From positions 1 to 5,499 of the forward strand of contig JABXIR010000143.1 of assembly GCA_013372965.1 (NCBI GenBank): a DNA stretch of 5,499 nucleotides, read 5' to 3'. A program made the translations under genes and the position numbers. The DNA is from Gammaproteobacteria bacterium. GTDB taxonomy: Bacteria > Pseudomonadota > Gammaproteobacteria > Pseudomonadales > DSM-25080. Positions 1-5,096 of this stretch are shown piece after piece (position 1 is the first letter of the stretch; every line of letters begins with the position of its first letter). Under the pieces are notes generated by a model that did no database searches, was not told the origin of the DNA, and saw nothing but the letters and a program-made list of their open reading frames with translations.

Positions 1-384
1 AACAGGTGGGTCCTCCATTGCGCCCGACTCACTGACCGTCGCACTCTCAACCGAAGAGGTAGCGACGGCTTCAACGGGTTTTGCAGCTCGGAATACTTGT
101 GTCGCTTCGTCGTCATCGACCACGTTGACAGTCACTTGAGCCGACGATCCGGGTTGTACAGAAACCTCTTCGATATCGATCGCGATGGTCGCAGCGTTAG
201 AACTGCTTGACTTCGAACCAGGCGCGTACGGTTCAGTCGCATCCGAATCGCTAAAATCCGTCGGCGCTGCTCGACCCGCACCGGGGTTATAAGGCTCCGT
301 TGCTTCATTATCACTAAAATCCGCTTTGAACGGTACCGTATCTACGACGATAGGCTTTCCATCGGGTCCAATTTTTGCAGGCAT
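1..384 (-). CDS. Unrecognised protein with repeated acidic-Ala-Thr motifs (N-terminal 128 residues, runs off left edge)
   Basis: I do not recognise this gene; only its first 128 codons are in the window and the frame is open to the edge. The start is ATG at 384-382 with an AAGGAG Shine-Dalgarno six bases upstream. It begins 13 nt after the stop of the TolQ-like gene, so it is the fifth gene of the operon. There is no signal peptide or membrane helix in the visible part. Residues 1-62 look disordered and contain two 14-residue repeats (residues 22-35 and 43-56), each with D-F-S-D then acidic-A-T-E-P-Y and ending P-G. After a serine run (57-62), residues 65-90 are beta-prone around PGSSAQVTVNV, like the opening strands of an Ig-like or other beta-sandwich domain. 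Residues 90-98 (DDDEATQVF) give a third acidic-Ala-Thr motif. The remainder is Ala/Val/Ser/Glu-rich. A phosphothreonine substrate for the nearby FHA domains is plausible but is inference. Confidence refers to the gene being real. Confidence 0.82.
   Translation of the reverse strand, partial: MPAKIGPDGKPIVVDTVPFKADFSDNEATEPYNPGAGRAAPTDFSDSDATEPYAPGSKSSSSNAATIAIDIEEVSVQPGSSAQVTVNVVDDDEATQVFRAAKPVEAVATSSVESATVSESGAMEDPPV
217..321 (-). repeat. Two diverged copies of a 42-nt coding repeat (D-F-S-D-x-acidic-A-T-E-P-Y-x-P-G)
   Basis: The copies lie at 280-321 and 217-258, in frame and offset by 21 codons. Of 14 aligned codons, four are identical, seven differ only synonymously and three change the residue (N/S, E/D, N/A). 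The peptide is therefore kept while the DNA has drifted, which points to selection on the motif and not to a recent duplication. Confidence 0.85.
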
Positions 385-390
385 AGAACT

Positions 391-396
391 CTCCTT
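391..396 (-). promoter_or_regulatory. Ribosome binding site (AAGGAG) fixing the start of the left-edge gene
   Basis: AAGGAG reads on the minus strand six bases before the ATG at 384-382, immediately after the TGA (400-398) of the TolQ-like gene. This strong site is the main reason for choosing this start for a gene whose end is not visible. Confidence 0.8.
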
Positions 397-397
397 A

Positions 398-1204
398 TCA
401 ATCCTTTTTCTCGTAAAGACGATTTATCAAATTATTAAGACAGTATCGACCGATACCGTTCACTGCTTCTTCTTCGCGTGCTTGCACGATGTGAATTAAG
501 AACACCAGCACCGCCGACTGAAGTAACGCCAGTAGCGTCGTATTAAATGCGATTCCCAACTTCGACGTGAGAACGCCCATCCAGACTTTAATCGCATCAC
601 CGTCCGTAACATCGGGCATATTTCCTGCCTCGGCCAGAGCCAAAGAAATACCGACGACGGTGCCAATAAACCCCAGCGTGGGGAGTAACCAACTTAAATA
701 ACGTAGCATGTTGTACTTTAAGTCGACCTCGGCGTGGATGAGATCTAGGCTGGTATTCAGAATACTATCGGCCTGGGCAACCGAGTCATTTAGTCGGAAC
801 TGCTGAATACTTCGTGTTACCAACTCCTGAAGATAATACAACCGTTGCTGTCCACTGCCACGGAGGTTTAACATGATCTGTCCTAAGTCCTTACCTCGAA
901 GTAAGGTCTCTTCATCTTCCGGTAAGATGCGTTTCTTGAGCTGAGCCACTTCGACCTTAATACGCTGATGACGCACCCACAACTCGCCAAGGCCCAACGC
1001 GAACATAAACCACATGAGATTTTGAATTGTCAGGGGATAGAGATCATTGGTCCGGTCGATTAACAAATCCGCGAGATCGACACCCTCTGCATTCGCAGGT
1101 AACAACACGTCTAACAATACGATTAGAATGCAAGCGGCAATCATTGCAACGAGTGCAACGGTAATACGAAATTGGCCTTCTTTTGCCTCTAGTAGCTTAC
1201 TCAC
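398..1204 (-). CDS. MotA/TolQ/ExbB proton channel family protein
   Basis: This 268-residue inner-membrane protein belongs to the family whose members use proton flow to drive partner proteins (ExbB-ExbD, TolQ-TolR, MotA-MotB). Four hydrophobic segments are visible at about residues 13-36, 58-77, 168-191 and 214-240. The last pair carries the family signature: LPTLGFIGTVVGISLAL at 174-190, followed by LTSKLGIAFNTTLLALL at 212-228. A largely soluble, charged stretch (78-166) lies between helices 2 and 3 and should be cytoplasmic, as in TolQ and ExbB; the short charged C-terminal tail (241-268) should also be cytoplasmic. The first hairpin (helices 1-2 with a loop of about 20 residues) precedes that core. 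The start is GTG, supported by GGAG eight bases upstream; the next in-frame Met (residue 21) would cut into helix 1. The gene starts 3 nt after the FHA gene. No ExbD/TolR-type partner is present in the window. The family is clear from the motifs; the cargo is unknown, and a role tied to the FHA proteins or protease is inference from operon position. Confidence 0.93.
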   Translation of the reverse strand: MSKLLEAKEGQFRITVALVAMIAACILIVLLDVLLPANAEGVDLADLLIDRTNDLYPLTIQNLMWFMFALGLGELWVRHQRIKVEVAQLKKRILPEDEETLLRGKDLGQIMLNLRGSGQQRLYYLQELVTRSIQQFRLNDSVAQADSILNTSLDLIHAEVDLKYNMLRYLSWLLPTLGFIGTVVGISLALAEAGNMPDVTDGDAIKVWMGVLTSKLGIAFNTTLLALLQSAVLVFLIHIVQAREEEAVNGIGRYCLNNLINRLYEKKD

Positions 1205-1207
1205 TAT

Positions 1208-1468
1208 TTATTCTCCACGAATTAGCTTTGCAATGGTTGTTTCGACATTGCCGAGTTTAACCACCGTTTCTATGGGTACGACGCGATTGGTGATGCGCTG
1301 CCATTTGCCGTCAACCGCAACGAACGAACCCGAGCTGGAGCGATTATCAACGACGACGCACTCGCCACCTGAGACCGTTATTTCGCAATGGTTACGCGAC
1401 ACACTCGCATCGTTAAGCACCACATCAGACGAACTATCGCGACCAACAAACCACGTTTTAAATGACAT
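1208..1468 (-). CDS. Stand-alone minimal FHA domain protein
   Basis: This 86-residue cytoplasmic protein is almost entirely one forkhead-associated (FHA) domain, the fold that binds phosphothreonine peptides. The hallmark residues are in order: V-G-R (8-10), S-V-S-R-N-H (22-27) and D-N-R-S-S-S-G (41-47). The usual SSNGT is SSSGS here, and the later conserved NG is not evident. The N terminus is short, with only about eight residues before the GR, so the first strands are abbreviated. The start ATG is fixed by an in-frame TAG four codons upstream and a GAGG ribosome binding site. The gene overlaps the 3' end of the protease gene by 11 bp and sits 3 nt ahead of the TolQ-like gene, so the three are coupled. 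As a free FHA module it could be an adaptor joining phosphorylated partners, for example the threonine-motif protein encoded at the left edge; that role is inference. Confidence 0.9.
   Translation of the reverse strand: MSFKTWFVGRDSSSDVVLNDASVSRNHCEITVSGGECVVVDNRSSSGSFVAVDGKWQRITNRVVPIETVVKLGNVETTIAKLIRGE
1213..1216 (-). promoter_or_regulatory. Ribosome binding site (GGAG) supporting the GTG start of the TolQ-like gene
   Basis: GGAG lies eight bases before the GTG at 1204-1202, inside the last codons of the upstream FHA gene (stop 1210-1208). It supports GTG over the downstream ATG at codon 21 and suggests translational coupling of the two genes. Confidence 0.7.
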
Positions 1469-3203
1469 ATTTAACCTCTATTACCGTACTGTCGGCAATT
1501 GTGATGACATCGCCTACTACAACGGGTGTTGGTGTCATGGGTGCTAACGCAACCCCGTTTAATTGGGTACCAGAACTTGAGTTTAGATCGGTAACGTAAA
1601 GGCGATTCGAGTGATAGCTGAAGCGCAGGTGCCTACGCGACGCTCCCTTCGCTGCAATCATCACATGACTAAAGTTCGCGCTTCGACCAAATACTTCCCC
1701 GTCTCGGCTAGTAAGACGCTCTTTGCTAAGAAAGAACTTCTGACCATCAATATGTAATTTGAATGGCTTAACGACCGAAGCCTTAGCAGCTGAATCAGTA
1801 CGATTAAATGAGGGTTCGGCCGCTGCCTCGGATAAGCCCACAGTCGCAACCAACGGTTCGTCTTCAAACGGCTGACGACGTGCAACCACAATTAAAATCA
1901 ACCCGAGGAATGCGCAAACCGCGATCAACAACCAACGATTCGACGACTCGGCCGGCGTCACCGGAGGCTCGGCACTTGTCGGTGGTTGTGTTGAAGGCCC
2001 GGGCTGTGACCCTGGCGCTGGACTCGTGGGACTCGGTGTTGTTGGTGAAGGTGTTGTTGGCACTGGGCTCGACGGAGCCTCTACCTCGACCTCAGTTTCT
2101 TCCGGTAAGGGATTACTGGGCGCAGGATTATTGGGTACTGGGTTATTTGGCGCTGGCGGAAGTGCTACCGCAGGCAATGCAATCGCGTCGAGCGCATCAA
2201 CCACTGCTTGGACTTCGGCCGAACCGTGCCCGAAGATTGCAACGGCTGCGCGCTGAAACTTATCTCGGGCATCGCGAAAGTCACTGTGCGGATTCATCAT
2301 GAGCAAACCGCCGTGCCAAATTTGCAGCGCTTTATACGGCCCAATTCCGGAAACGTTCGGTCCTTGACGTGTGCGGCGATGTTGACCGCCTTCACTGAGC
2401 AAATAGAACCCGTGGTTTATAATACCCGAATTGATATGAACACCGCCCGCGTCATCCGCTAACGGCATTTTGCGATACTGATTCATATGGTCAGGTTGAG
2501 GCGACAAACGCACGTTATTGGGCGACTCGAAATCTCGAAGCGGCTCATTGATGTAACGAAGCTGCCAATGCGCATCGTCGACCACTCGTATTTGATTACC
2601 ATCATTGGGTTTACCCGACGCTAACCACATCCTGAATACGACACCGAATGCATCCGATAATGCTTCGTTTAATGCCCCAGACTGAAATTCGTACTCTAGA
2701 TTGGCGTTTCCCGAAATAAAGGCATGGTAGGCTTCGTGACCAACGACTTCTTCCATGGACAGAGTAATTGGAGTGAACGCATCAAAACTGTATCCGCCCC
2801 CGGAAACGCTGAAACCCTGAAACTCATCGCTGAGAGCACAGCCGAATGGCTCGCTTTCAAGACCTGCATTGACCACTAAATTGTGGCGTTTACCCTGCCC
2901 ATCGACGCCATTGATTCCCATGAGTCGACGGAACTGATCGTACGATTGAGCCAGCTGAGCTGATTGCGCGACACCCGGACCGCGGTTACCCTCGATGCGG
3001 TTGGGATACACCACAACGTCGCCGTCGATACGTTCAGCCGACAAATCGAGCAAATAGCGATTAAACCCATCATGGGTGACTTTGTTATTCACACGTTCAC
3101 AGAACGCTTGGTAATCAAAAATGTGCGCAACCGCTTGATTTGCATTTGCTGAAAATGACCCTAGGCAAGCGAACACGGCGCACGCAACCACGAAGACTCT
3201 CAT
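1458..3203 (-). CDS. Membrane-anchored thermolysin-like (M4) metallopeptidase with cytoplasmic FHA domain
   Basis: The protein has 581 residues. A signal peptide (1 to about 21, ending S-A-N-A) leads into an M4 catalytic domain (about 22-344). Zinc site: H156-E157-A-Y-H160, with E180 as third ligand in GALNEALSD, the same 24-residue spacing as thermolysin H142-E166. The catalytic His is H256 in GGVHINSGIIN (thermolysin H231). The size of about 320 residues matches mature thermolysin, and no FTP/PepSY propeptide is fused; it is encoded by the gene just upstream. Next come a proline-rich stalk (345-422), one transmembrane helix (about 424-441) followed by A-R-R, which places the C terminus in the cytoplasm, and an FHA domain (about 481-578) with F-G-R-S (505-508), S-R-R-H (522-525), D-L-N-S-S-S-G-T (539-546) and N-G (549-550). 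The ATG overlaps the upstream stop as ATGA, and a signal peptide at this start argues against a frameshifted single gene. C35 and C122 are the only cysteines after the signal peptide and could pair. Peptidase family and FHA are secure; topology is predicted; substrate is unknown. Confidence 0.95.
   Translation of the reverse strand: MRVFVVACAVFACLGSFSANANQAVAHIFDYQAFCERVNNKVTHDGFNRYLLDLSAERIDGDVVVYPNRIEGNRGPGVAQSAQLAQSYDQFRRLMGINGVDGQGKRHNLVVNAGLESEPFGCALSDEFQGFSVSGGGYSFDAFTPITLSMEEVVGHEAYHAFISGNANLEYEFQSGALNEALSDAFGVVFRMWLASGKPNDGNQIRVVDDAHWQLRYINEPLRDFESPNNVRLSPQPDHMNQYRKMPLADDAGGVHINSGIINHGFYLLSEGGQHRRTRQGPNVSGIGPYKALQIWHGGLLMMNPHSDFRDARDKFQRAAVAIFGHGSAEVQAVVDALDAIALPAVALPPAPNNPVPNNPAPSNPLPEETEVEVEAPSSPVPTTPSPTTPSPTSPAPGSQPGPSTQPPTSAEPPVTPAESSNRWLLIAVCAFLGLILIVVARRQPFEDEPLVATVGLSEAAAEPSFNRTDSAAKASVVKPFKLHIDGQKFFLSKERLTSRDGEVFGRSANFSHVMIAAKGASRRHLRFSYHSNRLYVTDLNSSSGTQLNGVALAPMTPTPVVVGDVITIADSTVIEVKYVI
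1938..2168 (-). repeat. Proline-rich stalk with 15-nt period repeats inside the protease gene
   Basis: This stretch encodes residues 346-422 of the protease, a Pro/Ser/Thr/Asn linker between the catalytic domain and the membrane helix. Three consecutive 15-nt units at 2110-2154 encode APNNP, VPNNP and APSNP-type pentapeptides. A second pair of 11-base matches 15 nt apart (2035-2045 and 2050-2060) encodes TTPSP twice. Between them lies an acidic EETEVEVE segment. Such a linker probably spaces the protease from the membrane, and its length may vary between strains. Confidence 0.75.
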
Positions 3204-3940
3204 CCTGAAATTCCTCGTTTAACCTCGCGGATACGATCTCCACTATGCGCATCAATCAGCACATCGTAGAGATCACCAACTACACCTCGCTCGAGGCGCC
3301 AGACTAAATGACTGACACCCGAACGCTGATGGATAAATAACTGTGGACCTTCTGTCGCGAGCCTAAGCGTCTCGTCCATCTGGCGCGCCTGCTCCGCCGC
3401 AAGGGCATCTTCAACCGAGATCGTAGGTTCGAGATTCAAGTTGATATCGACGGCTAACGCTCCCTCGATGGAGATGATACGTCCGTCTTGTTTTAGTACC
3501 ACTAAGTTTGACTGATACACCGGAATGCCTTCATGGCTCTGCTGCACTCGTTCGATTTCTAAAGAACCGACATTGCCGCCACCGATCAGTGTGTCCAAAT
3601 CATCCGCGCTTGTTAACCACCCCTCTGAAATTAACCAGTCGGCAATTGCGTCGGCAGTCGCTTCTTTTGAATCCTGAGCAGGTAAATCGAGTGGAATCTG
3701 TTGAGTCGTTTGTGTGCTGCCAATCGGACGGTCCGATGTTTCGGAAGACTCTGAGTTCGCAGGGGTGGTCGCCGAGGCGTCACCATCGTCGCGAGAGCCG
3801 TCAGCATTTGGAGAAGCTCCGACGGGAACGGGATTAGGTGTCGATGGTGTTGTTCCATCAGCTGTCTGATCGAATATCAGTAAGTAGACTGCAACTACGA
3901 GCAATAAAGATCCAACAGCAAGCAAGACCGAGCGTTTCAT
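3200..3940 (-). CDS. Membrane-anchored free-standing FTP/PepSY propeptide of an M4 peptidase
   Basis: This 246-residue protein has a single N-terminal membrane helix (about 5-23, preceded by K-R), so the rest should face the periplasm. Residues 24-85 are a Ser/Thr/Pro/Asp-rich linker. Residues about 95-165 resemble the FTP (fungalysin/thermolysin propeptide) module, seen best in H-E-G-I-P-V-Y-Q-S-N-L-V-V followed by D-G-R-I-I-S-I-E-G. Residues about 172-240 resemble PepSY, with LVWRLE and YDVLIDAHSGDRI. In ordinary M4 proteases this pair forms the N-terminal pro-region of the same polypeptide, where it assists folding and keeps the enzyme inactive. Here it is a separate protein, and the M4 gene follows with an ATGA overlap. 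It is the first gene of the operon, with AAAGGA about ten bases upstream of the ATG and the sucD terminator behind it. A dedicated chaperone/inhibitor acting in trans on the next gene's product is the natural reading, but is inference. Confidence 0.88.
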   Translation of the reverse strand: MKRSVLLAVGSLLLVVAVYLLIFDQTADGTTPSTPNPVPVGASPNADGSRDDGDASATTPANSESSETSDRPIGSTQTTQQIPLDLPAQDSKEATADAIADWLISEGWLTSADDLDTLIGGGNVGSLEIERVQQSHEGIPVYQSNLVVLKQDGRIISIEGALAVDINLNLEPTISVEDALAAEQARQMDETLRLATEGPQLFIHQRSGVSHLVWRLERGVVGDLYDVLIDAHSGDRIREVKRGISG

Positions 3941-4063
3941 TATCGAAGAATCCTTTCGTAATCGTTATTTTTTGACGCAATATTAGTTATTAAACACCTT
4001 TTCAGTAGTGAATTAAAGCAACAACAAGGCTAGCACGGTTAAATGAACCCACAGGAAACAATT

Positions 4064-4168
4064 ATGCAACCAACGAATCCCATCGAGGTTGAATCCGTTG
4101 GATGCAGCATAAATAGCGTTAGTGACTTCGAATCGATTCCTTTCGACGACTTAAACTTCCCGCAATAA
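4064..4168 (+). CDS. Possible small ORF, 34 codons, unknown
   Basis: The plus-strand ORF starts at ATG 4064 with AGGA seven bases upstream and stops at TAA 4166-4168, just before the hairpin at 4171-4195. An in-frame ATG at 4043 would make it 41 codons but has a worse ribosome binding site; a stop lies immediately before that ATG. The product would be acidic, with one Cys and the C-terminal sequence FESIPFDDLNFPQ. It is convergent with sucD. I do not recognise it, no clear promoter is visible, and an ORF this short can arise by chance. Confidence 0.22.
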   Translation: MQPTNPIEVESVGCSINSVSDFESIPFDDLNFPQ

Positions 4169-4195
4169 AAAAGGGACGCTAACTTAGCGTCCCTT
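4167..4195 (-). terminator. Rho-independent terminator of sucD
   Basis: A perfect 10-bp stem (4171-4180 with 4186-4195) closes a 5-base loop. On the minus strand it is followed by a run of six T (4172-4167, two of them in the stem), 28 bases past the sucD stop. In the plus direction the bases after the stem are only loosely T-rich (CTTCTTCATT), so termination there would be weaker. It insulates sucCD from the protease operon, which is transcribed in the same direction. Confidence 0.92.
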
Positions 4196-4223
4196 CTTCA
4201 TTGAGAAAGTAAACGAGGGTTGA

Positions 4224-5096
4224 TTACCAGCCCGTTACTTCCTTCAGTGCCTTACCGATGTCCGCAAGCGAACGAACGGTCTTAACACCAGCGTCTTCAA
4301 GTGCTGCAAACTTCTCGTCTGCTGTACCCTTACCGCCTGCGATAATTGCACCAGCGTGTCCCATGCGTTTACCAGGAGGCGCTGTAACACCTGCAATGTA
4401 AGAAACCACCGGCTTAGTAACGTTCGCTTTAATGAAAGCTGCCGCTTCTTCTTCAGCTGAACCGCCAATTTCACCAATCATTACGATCGCTTCAGTTTTC
4501 GGATCGTTCTCGAACATTTCTAGAATATCGATAAAGTTCGAGCCAGGAATTGGGTCTCCACCAATACCAACACAAGTAGACTGACCGAAACCGTAGTCAG
4601 TTGTCTGCTTAACAGCTTCGTAGGTTAGTGTTCCTGAACGAGACACGATACCTACTTTACCTGGCAAGTGAATGTGACCTGGCATGATACCGATCTTACA
4701 CTCTCCAGGAGTGATAACACCTGGGCAGTTTGGACCAATTAGACGAACGCCAAGGTTGTCACAAACCACTTTACACTCAAGCATATCCAGTGTCGGGATA
4801 CCTTCGGTGATTGCAACGATCAACTTAACACCTGAGTATGCCGCTTCTAGGATAGAATCTTTACAGAAAGGTGCAGGCACGTAGATCACTGACGCATCAG
4901 CACCCGTAGCCGCAACCGCTTCCTTCATGGTGTTGAAAACCGGCAGGCCAAGGTGAGTCGTGCCGCCTTTACCTGGAGTCACACCACCAACCATGTTTGT
5001 ACCGTAAGCAATTGCTTGCTCAGAGTGGAAAGTACCCTGGCCACCAGTGAAACCCTGGCATAGTACTTTAGTGTTCTTATCGATTAAAACGCTCAT
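4224..5096 (-). CDS. sucD: Succinyl-CoA synthetase (ADP-forming) alpha subunit
   Basis: The enzyme interconverts succinyl-CoA and succinate with formation of ATP (or GTP) in the TCA cycle; it is a cytoplasmic alpha/beta complex with SucC. The 290 residues match the usual length. The N-terminal CoA-binding domain shows the Q-G-F-T-G-x-Q-G motif (14-21), and IGPNCPGVI follows at 120-128. The phosphohistidine is H247 in G-K-R-M-G-H-A-G-A-I, equivalent to E. coli His246 when counted without the initiator Met. The start ATG overlaps the sucC stop by one base (TAATG) and has a GGAGGG ribosome binding site six bases upstream, so the two subunits are translationally coupled for equal amounts. An intrinsic terminator follows. 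Nothing unusual was seen. Confidence 0.99.
   Translation of the reverse strand: MSVLIDKNTKVLCQGFTGGQGTFHSEQAIAYGTNMVGGVTPGKGGTTHLGLPVFNTMKEAVAATGADASVIYVPAPFCKDSILEAAYSGVKLIVAITEGIPTLDMLECKVVCDNLGVRLIGPNCPGVITPGECKIGIMPGHIHLPGKVGIVSRSGTLTYEAVKQTTDYGFGQSTCVGIGGDPIPGSNFIDILEMFENDPKTEAIVMIGEIGGSAEEEAAAFIKANVTKPVVSYIAGVTAPPGKRMGHAGAIIAGGKGTADEKFAALEDAGVKTVRSLADIGKALKEVTGW

Larger units (their letters stand above)
3941..4223. other. Intergenic region between sucD and the protease operon
   Basis: These 283 bases hold the sucD terminator at the right, a weak plus-strand small ORF in the middle, and an AT-rich stretch (about 3955-4020) just upstream of the propeptide gene where its promoter should lie. 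On the minus strand I can only offer poor -35/-10 matches (for example TTCACT, 17 bases, TAACTA), so no promoter is called. GAATCGATTC at 4130-4139 is a perfect 10-base palindrome but lies inside the small ORF and may be chance. No tRNA or recognisable RNA gene was seen. Confidence 0.6.

Noticed and set aside
132..314. Minus-strand 60-codon ORF within the left-edge gene
   Set aside because: It is in a different frame from the gene starting at 384, which has the strong ribosome binding site and conserved peptide repeats; the 60-codon product is Arg-rich noise.
1047..1547. Plus-strand ORF of 166 codons
   Set aside because: It lies antisense to the TolQ-like and FHA genes, whose products have recognisable motifs, and its own translation shows no domain or credible start.
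1808..2462. Several overlapping plus-strand ORFs opposite the protease gene
   Set aside because: They arise from the biased codons of the Pro-rich linker on the other strand. Their products are Arg/Leu/Gly-rich low-complexity sequence with no family resemblance.
3162..3203. Lipoprotein signal in the protease (V-F-A-C ending at Cys13)
   Set aside because: The Phe two residues before the Cys is a poor lipobox fit, and a normal cleavage site (S-A-N-A) follows at about residue 21.
3195..3210. Propeptide and protease as one gene broken by a frameshift
   Set aside because: The second ORF begins with its own signal peptide and cleavage site, and the junction is a clean ATGA overlap. A frameshift in a continuous preproenzyme would not create these.
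3972..4000. TTGACG as a plus-strand -35 element
   Set aside because: No acceptable -10 hexamer lies 16-18 bases downstream, so a promoter for the small plus-strand ORF is not supported.
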